Shown: positions 1 to 11,300 of the stretch, piece after piece
Layout: each line of letters starts with the position of its first letter
How positions within the stretch are numbered: the stretch's first letter is position 1
DNA from: Dactylorhiza incarnata
Taxonomy: Eukaryota; Streptophyta; Magnoliopsida; Asparagales; Orchidaceae
Direction: 5' to 3'
DNA: 64,000 bases
Assembly (NCBI GenBank): GCA_033032865.1
Contig: JAWHQI010000719.1
Location: 186,001-250,000, forward strand
Program-made: the position numbers and the translations under genes
Notes under the pieces: generated by a model
Database searches by the model: none
What the model saw: only the letters and a program-made list of their open reading frames with translations
What the model was told of the DNA's origin: nothing

Positions 1-2
1 TC

Positions 3-152
3 GGTGACCACGACATGAGCTCTCATCCCAATGATGCATCTGCTATGACTTCACACTACAAAGAATTATTCCGGCGCGAAGTTAAGGAACCCGAGGATCG
101 CATCGACCGGGTCATGCCCGAGCTTAACAAGCTCGATTTCAAGGACGGGTGA
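3..152 (+). CDS. C-terminal end of a retroelement ORF (partial)
   Basis: An open frame enters from the left edge and ends in TGA at 150-152, directly before an LTR-like terminus. The peptide is charged and ends LNKLDFKDG. I recognise no domain. The purine-rich stretch 141-154 overlaps the stop and looks like a polypurine tract abutting the LTR start at 155. I infer that this is the 3' end of the coding region of an LTR retrotransposon whose body lies left of the window. It could equally be a short non-coding tail. Confidence 0.35.
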   Translation, partial: GDHDMSSHPNDASAMTSHYKELFRREVKEPEDRIDRVMPELNKLDFKDG

Positions 153-154
153 GA

Positions 155-488
155 TGTTATGGTCCCAATCCCATCTGTTATTCGTCGTTAGTTTATATTT
201 ATATTAATGTTGCATCTATTATAATCATTTTATGTAAGTCCTTTCATGTAAGTCCAAGTGTGTCGCTTATTTACGTTTATGCCTTTTTGTAAGTCTATTT
301 AAGGGATCTCTTGAGTTTTATAATGGTATGTAAGAAGTAAATCTCTTTTCCTTGTCCTTGTTATGAGATTGTGGTAGCTCTCTCTGAGCACACCACGCCT
401 AGGCATCCACGGTTCCGACTCCACTGTATCCTTCATCGTCATCCCCGCCTCCGACCATCCTCCGACGATACTACCAGCGTCCGTAACA
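155..488 (+). mobile_element. 3' LTR of an LTR retrotransposon (body outside the window)
   Basis: The 334-bp segment begins TGTTA and ends TAACA, the perfect short inverted repeat expected of LTR ends. It is preceded by a polypurine-like tract at 141-154 and an upstream ORF end. The partner LTR and the target duplication lie outside the window, so this is inferred from one end only. It sits downstream of exon 2 of the minus-strand methyltransferase gene, so probably in its intron. Confidence 0.55.
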
Positions 489-1021
489 TCATGCGAGAAT
501 TAATTGTGTAAGATCCATGTATGCGGGCTATGGTGTCGGTTGTTGGCCAGTCCAGATAACTCAGTCAAACATGTGTCAAGGAATGATTACATATAATGCC
601 AATAGTTACATCATATCCATCAACAGTACATTGAAGAGAGTAGTTTGAAAGCCAGTTTACGGCTTTTTTTTGGCCTAATTCAAACAGTTTGAGTTCCATT
701 ATATGGATTCACATTCCCTATTCTTGCATGTTGAATAATGCATGATGTGTAAAATTTATTTTTCAAAAAACTGTTTGCACAACCACTATCCATGTAAACT
801 TTGTCTTACATCCTTTTTTCTAATCGTCTAGTAATAATTGTATATGCTCATCTTATTGAGAAGCTTCTGCCATTTTTGGTACATGCCACAAACCATGCAA
901 GCTTATTTTGACAATCTTAGCTTCACTAGATGCTACTCCTTAAAGAAACTACTCTTATAGTCCTTTAATATAATCATTATTTGTTTATTCTTTCTAATTT
1001 TCCTCATATTCGCCTTAACAC
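489..1021. other. Non-coding, probably intronic
   Basis: AT-rich sequence between the LTR and the SINE. It has no exon that would continue the RsmD-like gene and no recognisable element. It is probably part of intron 2 of that gene. Confidence 0.4.
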
Positions 1022-1311
1022 ATAATTTCTACCAAATTGAACTTTGCAACTAAAGACAACTTTACCAAATAACACTCATAAAAGGGCAGCCCAGTGCACA
1101 AAGCAAGCCAGGGTCCAGGGAAGGGTCCCACCCAAGGGTGAAATGTAGGCAAACCTTACCCTGCACTTTTTGCAAGAGGCTGCTTCCAGGACTCAAAACC
1201 GTGACCTCAAGGTCACACGGCAACACCTTAACCGGTGCGCCAAGACTCCCCAAATAATTTCTACCAAATTAAACTTTGCAGCTAAAGACAGCTTCACCAA
1301 ATAGCACTCAT
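1022..1311. repeat. 58-bp direct repeat flanking the SINE
   Basis: Positions 1022-1079 and 1254-1311 are the same 58-bp sequence with five differences, all transitions. They flank the SINE exactly. This is far longer than a normal SINE target-site duplication of about 10-20 bp. Confidence 0.85.
1080..1253 (-). mobile_element. Au-like SINE (tRNA-derived)
   Basis: Read on the minus strand, the element starts with a tRNA-like region. It has an A-box-like TGGCGCACCGG, a B-box-like GGTCACGGTTTTGAGTCC, then the GCCTCTTGCAAAAAG region. It ends in GGGCTGCCC followed by a T run. These match my knowledge of the Au SINE family of plants. Length is about 174 bp. It encodes no protein and depends on LINE machinery. 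It lies in intron 2 of the methyltransferase gene, in the same orientation as that gene. Confidence 0.85.
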
Positions 1312-1635
1312 GTCCATATAAAACTGTTGACTTATTTGCAATTATATAAACCTGTAACTTTGATATCTAATCATCAGATAGCACTCCAAAGAAACGTCTT
1401 CGTTCTCAACCATCAAATTTTAACCCTGCTATGCTCCATTTATAAATAAATCTTTAGAGGTTGGATTGATTGAGGAAATGGCTTGAAAGACTATGTATTG
1501 GTTGGAACTTCATGCATTAAAAAGACCGGTTTGACCATTTTAGCCTCAAGTTACCCTAAAATTAAATAGTACTTGTGTTTCTTTAACAGCACGGTCAAAG
1601 CAATTGCATATACGGCAATTAAAATGGTGTAATAC

Positions 1636-2135
1636 CTGAAGCAATCTATGGGTGGAGCGAGGTGCGACCTCCGGCGGCTTTTCCCTCTCCTCCCTCTCCG
1701 CTCCCCTTCTCCTGGACTGTAATCATCGCCATCGTTTTATACCAAAAAATTTTCTAAAAAATGAGCTGAACTCTCTACACAAACAGTGGTAAACGAAGAA
1801 GGGATTGAAAGCGAACCCTTCGGGTCGGCTGCGAGATGAAATCATTGGGGTCAAGACCGTACTTCTCGAGCAATATTTTGTTCTTCTCCTCTTTCGTTGA
1901 GGAATCCCTGGAATCTGATAAAAACATCAGATCGGATAGCGCAGAAGATGCATAGTGCCGGAGTGAACTCACTGAAGCTGGTAGAGGAGGAGACGACGAG
2001 AAGAGAGGTTCGGCATCTGGTGAAAGAGAAGGGATAGGGAGGAAGAGATATGCTCGCCGGGAATGCAAGAGAGTGGATGCGCCGGCGAAGAGATGGCGGT
2101 GGTGGCGGGGGAGAATAGACCCAAGCGCGAGACAT
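1636..2135 (-). CDS. RsmD-type plastid rRNA methyltransferase, exons 1-2 only
   Basis: Exon 1 ends at 1817 and encodes LLEKYGLDPNDFISQPTRR. A 100-bp intron (1717-1816, GT...ACAG) is followed by exon 2 (1636-1716, 27 codons), which ends APRSTHRLLQ before a GTATTA donor. This linker matches my memory of the N-terminal part of the plant RsmD-like methyltransferase (At3g28460-like), which modifies a guanine in plastid 16S rRNA. The SAM-binding domain would follow further left. I find no later exon between 1 and 1635, so intron 2 holds the SINE and the LTR element, or the gene is truncated. The frame of the conserved part has no ATG before 1927. A transit-peptide-like stretch starting at the ATG at 2133-2135 is in another frame. 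Either there is a frameshift near 1990-2030 or the start is at 1927. Confidence 0.6.
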
Positions 2136-2330
2136 TAGGGTCTCTTCTTGGATCAGCACTGTGGCGGGTACCATGTTCGTACTACATGATAATGTAGTGA
2201 AGGCCCGACAGATGGCGGGTCGGGCCGGTCCGATGACCGTGATTTAAGTGTTAAAGGTAATGATATTAGCAGATCATTTTTTTCTTGATTTTTATCAAAT
2301 TTTAGAAAAATTCACTGTATTACTTACTTA

Positions 2331-2549
2331 GGCTTCCTTTGGCGCGGCTGATGGAGACGGGGCGGGAGGAGACGGGCGGCGGGTGGAGAAGCTGGGAGGA
2401 GGCGGAAGTTTGAAAAGCGCCGTTTGGCGCTGTTTCCTTCAGCGCAGCGGGCTCAAACGCCCTAAACGTCGCCGGAAGGCATTTGTTTTGCCGCCTTCCG
2501 GCGGCGTTTGCCCCAAACGGGGCGGCGAAACGCCGCCCCAAACGAAGCC
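2331..2549. mobile_element. GC-rich MITE with TTA target duplication
   Basis: The ends are inverted copies (GGCTTCCTTTGGCGCGGC and, inverted, GGCTTCGTTTGGGGCGGC), flanked by TTA at 2328-2330 and 2550-2552. The interior is GC-rich with inverted GCCGGAAGGC-type motifs. TTA duplication plus GGCTxCxTTTGG ends suggest a PIF/Harbinger (Tourist-like) MITE. A similar terminus starts immediately after, at 2553. Confidence 0.7.
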
Positions 2550-2552
2550 TTA

Positions 2553-3266
2553 GGCTATGTTTGGCTCAACGTTTTAGCACCAATGTGCTATGTGCCGCTG
2601 TTTTTGCGACCGCCGCGCCAAACAGTGAAAGCAGGTGCAACGGTGGAAATCGCCACCGCCAGCGGAACGCTAGTATTTGGCATTTTCGAGTCGTGAAATT
2701 TTTTCACAACTCTCAAATCGTGACTTTAGCAACGTGGCCTTCCGACTCCGTGAACACACGCCCTTGCTCTTCTTTTGCTCACCGGTGTCATCCCCCATTT
2801 CTCGTTTTCAACTTGAGAGCGCATCAATGCTCGTGAGACAAGGTCGCCGGCAGCGTGAGGAAGATGACGTGACTCCCATCCAGATCTATGATGCTGCCAT
2901 GGTTTTCAAAGTTTGAACTAGAGTGATCATTGATCTTCTTCACCGCGATCGCCGACATCAGAAATCCACCTCGCTGGCAGGAACTCTGAGCCATTGATCT
3001 GTTGTCTTAAGTGTGCAAACCGCCTCCTTTTTTGTCTTCTTTGCTATCTGTGTTTCAGGATAGTTTAGAATTTGTGTTGATATTTTTCTTTGATTATTAA
3101 AAAAAATTTTGATACAACCTTTATATAAATTTCATAATTACAACCTCAATAGAGATTTTCAACTGTCACGGAAGTAAGAAAGATTCTTCAAGAATAATTG
3201 CTACAAAGTGAATAATAATCTTTTAGAAATAAAAATACAGAGGAAAGGACGCGTTATTTTTTTTTA
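2553..3266. other. Non-coding spacer with a MITE-like terminus
   Basis: Position 2553 starts with GGCTATGTTTGG right after a TTA, which looks like the left end of another Harbinger-type MITE. I could not find its right end. Short open frames between 2483 and 2916 have no recognisable domain. Nothing else is visible. Confidence 0.35.
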
Positions 3267-3864
3267 GGGAATTATTATCCGCAGACCATAAATGGCTATC
3301 CGTAGGCTAACCTTTTCTAGTTTACAAATTGTTATCCGCAGACCAATTTTAGACTTGAGCATTCAATATCTTTGTTCTTCTGAGCAGGGCCCGACAACGA
3401 AGGAACATCTCTGACGACCTTCTGAGAACTTCATTGTGTGCACGGATAGTGATTCGTAAAAAAATACACGAATAGAGACTGAGTTGAGGAAGAAACACGA
3501 TTTCTTCACCGTTCATGCAATTTCGATTTTTTGGGGAAGATTTAGATAGCTAGGGTTTGTTTGGGAAGATTTATATAGCTAGAGTTACTCTCTCCCAAAC
3601 AAACTGAAATCGCATAAACGTTGAAGAAATCGTCTTTCTTCCTCAATTCATTCTCTATCCGTGCATTTATTTTACGAATCACGATCCATGCACACATTGA
3701 AGTACTCAGAAGGTCGTCAGAGATGTTCCTTCGTTGTCATATCCTGCTCAGGAGAACAAAGATATCGAATGCTCAAGTCTAAAATTGGTCTGCGGATAAC
3801 AATTTGTAAACTGGAAAAAGTTGGTTTGCGGATAGTCATTTATGGTCTACGGATAACAATTGCC
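3267..3864. mobile_element. Fold-back element with ~270-bp terminal inverted repeats
   Basis: The left arm (3267 to about 3535) and right arm (about 3595-3864) are inverted copies with roughly 90% identity by eye, leaving a loop of about 60 bp. Ends are GGGAATTATTATCCGCAGACC-like. The motif TATCCGCA recurs in the terminal repeats of the MULE at 12493-16315, so this is probably a MULE-related non-autonomous element. Flanking T-rich 9-mers are similar but not decisive as a target duplication. Transcription through it would give a long hairpin RNA. Confidence 0.75.
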
Positions 3865-4009
3865 TTTTTTAATACACTTAGCGGAGAGAGTGATCTCGAT
3901 CTCATTTCCCCTATTTCGAACGGTGGAAGTAACGGAGCTCCTTTGTCTTCCCTTGTTGGTCCGGGCTGTCTACGGATATCTGGTTTTAGGTATTTAGGAG
4001 AAAAAGTAA

Positions 4010-4309
4010 GGTGATTGTTAACTGCAATCTGATTTGGCTTGTCCCACCCCAATGTTAACCGTAATCCGGAAATTTAAAAAAATTTAACCGCACCCCATTG
4101 TTACCCGAAGAAAGAGGCGTCGGGCAGCTTCAACGAGAGGAAAGTGGAACCAAAGGGGATACGCGAGGGGTTGGACGTGACTTAAGACGAGATACGCTAG
4201 GGGTTAAGGTTTTAAGCTTTGGCTTACGGTTAAACACAAAAAATGAGGTGTTTATTTTTAAAATTTTGGGTTGCAGATAGCCAAAGACGGGTTGCAGTTA
4301 ACAATCGCC
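4010..4309. mobile_element. Small MULE-like non-autonomous element
   Basis: The ends are inverted: GGTGATTGTTAACTGCAA on the left and its near-complement GTTAACAATCGCC on the right, both with the GTTAACYGCAA motif. A relative lies at 54560-54745, and the motif resembles the GTTAACCGCA seen in the MULE terminal repeat at 16300-16315. It has no coding capacity. No clear target duplication is visible. Confidence 0.55.
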
Positions 4310-4364
4310 TAATTCTTGGATCAAATTTCACCTTTTTTGTCTGATATGGCTGGCCATTAATTAA

Positions 4365-4584
4365 GGCCGCGTTTGGCGGAGCTTCCCGGCTCTGGCACTA
4401 CGACCACCAAAGGCGGACCGGAGCTCTCGCTAAACACCGAGACCAGCACGACGACATTCTTGAGCTCAAAACCACGGAATGCGGTGCCATTCCGGTTGGA
4501 GCATGGGGCTCCAGTCTGACATTTGTGTCTAGCGTCCGTGTGTGCGTTCTGCCTCCAAAGGTTAACGGGTGCCCAAACAAACTC
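4365..4584. mobile_element. MITE with TAA target duplication
   Basis: It begins GGCCGCGTTTGGCGG and ends CCCAAACAAACTC, an imperfect inverted pair, between TAA at 4362-4364 and TAA at 4585-4587. It probably belongs to the same broad PIF/Harbinger-like group as the other MITEs here. The inverted ends are less well conserved than in its relatives. Confidence 0.5.
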
Positions 4585-4661
4585 TAAGGGTGATGATGTG
4601 TGTAGACCCGCTTTGGCTATACATACCCACTGAAAGATTTTAAACTTTTCTTTTATTTTTA

Positions 4662-5090
4662 GGGTGGTTATATTTGCAGGCCCTAAAGAGATAGTTGCAA
4701 CCCAATTTTTACGAGTTATTACGCGCCTTTTGAAAATACTCTTTGCCCATGCATTTTTAGGAAACGTGTTCAACATGAAAGTTGTAGATTTCGACGAGAT
4801 CTACAACTTTTATGTTGAACACTTTTCCTAAAAATGCATGCACAAGACGTATTGCCGCCTTGATTGAAACATGGGCGTAATTATAGCGAAGTTTTGGAAG
4901 TACGTCTTGTGCGTCCATTTTCAGGAAAAGTGTTCAACACAAAAGTTGTAGATCTAGTCGAGATCTACAACTTTCATGTTGAACACGTTTCCTAAAAATG
5001 CATGGGCAAGGAGTATTTTCAAAAGGCGCGTAATAACTCGTAGAAATTGGGTTGCAAATATCTCTTTAGGGCCTGCAAATATAATTACCC
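4662..5090. mobile_element. Fold-back element with ~200-bp arms and nested palindromes
   Basis: Left arm 4662 to about 4860 and right arm about 4895-5090 are near-identical inverted copies starting GGGT(G/A)(G/A)TTATATTTGCAGG. Within each arm is a further palindrome with GTAGATxTxGAC at its centre (near 4768-4820 and 4933-4990), so the RNA could form a branched hairpin. There is no coding sequence and no convincing target duplication. Confidence 0.75.
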
Positions 5091-5332
5091 AAGAATTATG
5101 ATCGAAATCAACTTTTATAAATTTGATGATATGAATTCTAATTTTGCTATTCCATAAATTTGTCAGTTCTGTTATTCCAATAAAAATTCATTCCATGAAA
5201 TACTATTCCATAACGAAGAACTTTATCACGACGAGAAGAGAAGAAGAAGCTTTCCATAACAAAAATTGCAAAGAATATTAAGATCAAAATTGGTATACAA
5301 TTATCATGTCTCGGCTCCAATCACTCAGACAC

Positions 5333-8300
5333 TCAGCATGCGCCGCAGCTCTTCCGGCAGAAGCCGAGCGAGCTATTACTGGACCCAACCATATAAAGGG
5401 GATTCTTGCTGCATTCTCCAACAGCTGCCCACTTGGGGCAGAGCTCATTTTCGTCGATGCAATCTGCGCCCATGATGTTCTGGGGTCCGTCGAAAGACCT
5501 CACGTGAATCCATTTCGTCGCCGACCACTTCTCGCCCTCAATAACGGGGCAGCTTCCGTGCAGGCTTTTCGAATCTGTGGTTGCATTGGGATGAAGGCTG
5601 AAGAAGAGCAGAGCGTCGCCCTTTTCTGGCTTCACTGCACAGTCCATTGATCATTAGCTTTGCCTCAACTATTTTGAGGTCAAAATTTAGGAGGAATCTT
5701 CATTTTCCAGTAGCTTTAATATATTTTTCTCAAACAATTTTCATCCATATTATCCCAGGTCTATCACTTACTCTTCTTAGGGTCGGACTGGGACGGCGTC
5801 GGCGCTCCGGCGAGGCAGCGAACGAAGCCCGGGTTGCGACCGGAGGTCGGGAGGCGGGGTTCTACATGGGCTAGCTGGAGCAAACGCCACCGCCACCGCC
5901 CGCGCACGACGCGCTTTTGTTTTACCACCTTGCGGCGGCGGTTGCTCCCGCACCGGCAGCCCGGCGCCGCCCCAAACGGACCCTTAATCCTGCGAAGTTA
6001 ATCTTGCGTCCTCGTCAAGTGTTGCATTTTCTACCCTCTATCAAATATGTCTGAATCACCTTAGGGTTAATTTGGCACGGCAATGGCGGTCGTGAACGCG
6101 ATGGTTATGAACCGTGGTTCGTGAACGCCTGACCTCACCTAAGGAACTTCATCCACTTTTATGTTCAAATTTAGTTTTTTGATTGGTGGTGGTAACAACC
6201 GTTGTCATGTCAAATACTAAATACATATTTTATGATTGCAGTGTTTTTTTTCCAAACTCAACGAAGCAAAAACTCCACACCAAATGGACCCTAAGTCTAT
6301 TTTCATTACCTTGACCTCTGTAGAATTCACACCGCTGTGGATCTAAACACTATAAGCATTGGTTACTTCATCTTAGTATCGCCACATACCGATTAATATT
6401 CTCATTTCGAATAATCACATGAAACCCTACATAAAATGCTAATTAAATGTCTTTAATTATATTTTTTTTTCATAATAGCATTAAACCATAAAGAGATTAG
6501 TTACTTTTTGGACTTGCTGATGTTTATTCATTCATATTGTTGGATCTACCACCCTCCATCAACATCAACTCTGTATTATTTGATTTGAAATTAATCTTTG
6601 CTAAAGAATGTAAATAGGATAGAAGATAAGGGATAATAAGTGAAATACCAATCTTTCACCAAAGGCTACTGTTCCTTTAATATGTGTAGTATAGATAATT
6701 AAACTATGCACACCTGAAAATAAGCAGATGGGAGAAATACCTGAATAGCCTTTCTTTGCGCAGTCAGACCAACTGTCGTCCTTCGGTTGGGCCAGCGTGT
6801 CCTGCGAATCAATCGAATAAGATTATTTGAAATAATCATAAACATTGTGAGGAAAACTTACTCCTTACATCTGAATTTGGGAAAACGGTTTCCCCGCCCT
6901 TCTTAATGTTAGATAGGTACATGAGAACTGTGGCAATTCGATGGCCGCCGAGAGCTTGGTTGTTTTTGTCGTGAAAATAATCATAATGTGGCTCATACTT
7001 TTCGCCGTTCTCATAGTGTAGTATCTGAATCGACTCGCCATTTTCTGATTAACGAAATATTGGTAATGAAATGTGTGAATTGTGGAAAGGTATTATGCGA
7101 TGAAATACTGGAGACCTTACCTTCAGGGAGGAAGGTCCAGGCAGCAATCCTTGCCTCAATTCGCCCAACTATTTCATCCTTCAAGGCAAAATGAAAGAAC
7201 AGGTCATAATAAATCCAGATTTGAGGCAAGACTTAAAACAGTATATAGCATCCGAATAGGACAGTGTTTAAGCTAGAAATTTATGTTTCTTGCTTATAAT
7301 TATCATGCTAAATTAAACTTGGCTCTAGCTTACTCGAATCGGTTTTCAGCCTGCGCTACAGATTTTGAGAGTCTGATCTAACTTGCTTAGATGTAGTTTT
7401 AAGCGAACTCAAAATAATTATATATACAAAAAAACTATATAGATTACGTACACGTCTCGGGCGGACTTCTCCCACTGGTGAGAGATTATTTAAGGATATT
7501 CTGGGGTCCATGCAATATTAAAGGGATTCCTTTTACATGAATTAAGTATTATTTTAATTCTTAATTAGAGTGGCTAGAGAGATTATTTAAGGAGTGTGTT
7601 GTATGGCGAAGGGTATCTCTTATTTTGATATTTTAAATTCAGCCTTGCATTGGGCGAGGGGACCCGCGCTCGAGTGTATTTTGGTGGGAGCATGTCTCTC
7701 GAGTGAAGAAAGATGATCTTGCTCAAATAGTAAAATCTGAAACAATCCTTAATTCCCCATGGTTTGGCCTTATCAAAAGTTTGGGGCTATTTTCCCATTC
7801 ACAGGTAACTGTTGACTTGGGCTCGGTTTGGCGAGGCGGTGGCGGTCACGAAACCGTCGTTCGTGAACACCCGATCTCACCTAAAGAACTTCATCCACAT
7901 GTATTATGTTCAAAACTAGTTTTCTTTTTTGATGATGGTCATAACTGTTGTCATGCCAAACATACATTCTATGGCGGTAGCGTTTTTTTCCAAACTCACC
8001 GGAGCAAAAAAGCTGCGCCAAAAGGAGCCTTGGTCTATATAAAAATGAAATACATTGAGGTAATTTATTGGTTTGACAGTCTTTCGAAATTATCATTTCA
8101 CTTTATAGCATATCCTGCTTGCGAGTAAAGTAGAGTTTTCTCAGGATTTTATAATAGACACACCTGCAAAGTATTTTTTAGAGAAATATGGTGATTTCGA
8201 AATCCTTAAACCCAAAGCTGATTGTAGTTTGTTGAACTTGAGGGTTACTGTCCCTTCTCCACTTCTCATACTTGATTTTGTCTCTCTTTCAAAGGTTTCC

Positions 8301-11300
8301 ACTTTCATCTCCTTTCCATTCATTAAATTTCATGTGAGACAAGGGGAGGATCCATCCTAGTCCATATCGTCTTAGTCATCCTAGCCAACTAGAGAAGCGC
8401 CCGCTCTTGTTTATCTCGATCTGAGTGTCATGCTACTGCCCTAAGTGCCCTTTAATTGCCGCACCGTGCGCTCATTTTGTATAATTTATTTGAAAAGATT
8501 TGAACCTCTTGGAGGCAATGGCTATACAGATCTTAAATGTATGTTTTTGGGACAGAATTACTACTCTCTCAAATGTGACCATTTTTGATATAAAAATGGC
8601 CCAAAATCGCGATTATTTCTTGACAGCACAACTCGAAGAAAACGAATCTTTCATATTGACAGTTCTTAGGTGTGATATATTGTCCTTTGTTGATAACTAT
8701 AAGGATTATTCTTCATAAAGATCAGGATGTTTCTCTTAAACAAATAGAATGACATTCACCGACGATGTCCGCCATCGCATCATCATAAGTGCCCCCGTAT
8801 CACGCCATTTTCAAACAAACAAATTCGGTCAACGTGAAGGCGAAATCATAGATCATAATTTGGACATGGGAAGGTGTGATCCACATTGTCCTTTGTTCAT
8901 AACTATTAGGAATATTCTACATAAATATCTGATGTTTCTCTCAAATAAATAGCATGTAATTCAGTGCCACACACACAGATCAGGCATGAAAAGGATCCAA
9001 ATAATCTAAGAATTTGGTAAATATCATGCAATTCAGTGCCAATACATAAAGAACGCATGTTTCTCGCAAATTAATAGCATGTAATTCAGCGCAACTCACA
9101 CACGGAGAGAGAGAGAGAGATCAAGGGTACGTTTGGCATGGCGGTAGCGGTCGTGAACACGGTGGTTACGAACCGTCATCCGTTTGGCGCGGCATTTTTG
9201 CTCCGGTGAGTTTGGACAAAAACTCCATAATGAAATATGTGTTTGACATGACGACGGTTATGACCGCCACCAAGAAAAAAAAAAAGACTAATTTTGAAAA
9301 TAAAAATGGATGAAGTTCCTTAGGTGAGGTCGGGCGTTCACGAACGACGGTTCGTAAACACTACGTTCACGACCGCCAACGCAGTGCCAAACGGACCCCA
9401 AGCATGAAAAAAGTCCAAATAATCTGAGAATTCTTGGTAATCACCACCAGAACATCCAATATTTCATACTAGTGACCAAAACAAAACAAACAAGATCCAA
9501 TATTTCATACTAGCATTCTTTCTATCACATTGACATATCAATTTCCAGTATCTCATGCAGAATTCTCAAACATAGATTTCACCTACAAGATCCAAATTGT
9601 GGTGGCTAATCTAAATTGACTGCACCGATAACGCCTGCTATTTTTTTATTTTTTGCATTGTATTGAGGCCTCATCCAGGAGAGATCTTGAGAAGGCTTAT
9701 GATAGGGTTCCAAGAGAGATCTTATGGAGAGTCTAAGAAAAGAAAGGTGTAAATGTATCATACATTAACATAATCAAAGAATGTGTACAAATTCAGTGAC
9801 GAGGGTGAGCACATCTGAAGGATTAACACAGGAATTCTCTATCACTGTTGGCTTACATCAAGGTTCGACTTTAAGCCCTTATCTCTTTACCCTTATCTTA
9901 GATGAGCTCACCGGACATATCCAACAAGTAATACATTGGTGTTTGTTGTTTGCGGATGATATCATTTTGGTCGATGAGACACACGAGAGTGTAAACGCGA
10001 AATTTGAATCTTGGCGAGACACTTTAGAAAAGAAGGGTTTTAGGTTGAGCAGGGCAAAAAGGACACTTTAGAAAAGAAGGGTTTTAGCTTAAATTTAGCA
10101 GTGCAAGAAGGACAGATGACTTCGTTATTAAGTTAGGAGATCAAGATATTTCCGGCAGTGAGTGCTTTTAATATCTTGGACCGATAGTTCAAAAAGATGG
10201 AGGTGTTGATAAAGATGTGATACATAGGATCCAAGCAGGTTGGTTGAAGTGGAGAGGCGCGTTAGGGATCTTATGTGATCGTAAAGTACCATTAAAACTT
10301 AAAGACAAATTTTACCATACTGCAATTAGACTAGCGATGCTCTATGGTCCTGAGTGTTGGGCAGTGAATTGTGTACATGAACAAAAAATGGGAGTTGCGG
10401 AGATGAGAATGCTTAGGTGGATGTGTGGACACACGAGACGAGATAAAATTAGGAATGAATGTATCGGGGATAAGACAGGAGTGGCACCAATTGCAGAGAA
10501 GATGCGAGAAACTCGACTAAGATGGTTTGGACACGTACAAAGGAGACCATTAGAGGCACATGTTAGGGGTTGTGAGAGTTTAGTCACTAGGCATGTTAAA
10601 CGGGGGAGGGGTAGACCAATAAAGACTTGGAATGAGACTATAAGGAAAGACATTATGTACTTAGACATTAGTGAGATTGTGACTAAAGATAGGGCATAAT
10701 GGCAACAAAGGATCCATATAGCCGACCTCACTATAGTGGAATAAAGGCTTGAGTGTTGTTGTTGTATTGAGGCCTCATCCAGTTAAGGAGAGTGGTGATA
10801 CCAGGTAATATTTATTTGATAATGGAAATTCTTCAACAATGGCTTCCCAATACTCTCAGATAGAAAAGCTTGTCTGTCAATCTGTCATCCGTTTAATCGA
10901 AGTTAAGTCACAAAATTAGTTTACGAAGTTTCTCCTAACAACTCAACTACATTCATAACCGGTGTGTTCATGACTTAAATGAGTACAAAAATCAACAAGG
11001 AGATAAATGAACAAGGAGAAAGGAAATAAATTACCTGACGTTTATCAAGAAACATACCGGAGCTCGTTCGCACCTCACTCATCACGCTCTTCCCAGAATC
11101 ATTATCCGCCACCATGGATTTCTCCAGCTTATCCTTCGCCTGCACACACAAAGGCCAATTTGATTCACAAAATCAACGTTGAAAACCCCACCTAACCCGA
11201 ATAAAAAACAAAAATAAGAGCATCTTCTTCTCACCAGAACTTTTAGGTGCTCGCATTCTTCGTCTGAGAGGAACCCTTTATGCAAGAACGCCCTGAACAA

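Noticed and set aside
1062..1253. 63-codon minus frame with GLLCALGCPF
   Set aside because: It is the SINE itself; the frame is a by-product of a non-coding element.
9679..10761. Reverse transcriptase as a possible domesticated host gene
   Set aside because: Exact 21-bp target duplications, 5' truncation, stops and a frameshift show a dead LINE copy.
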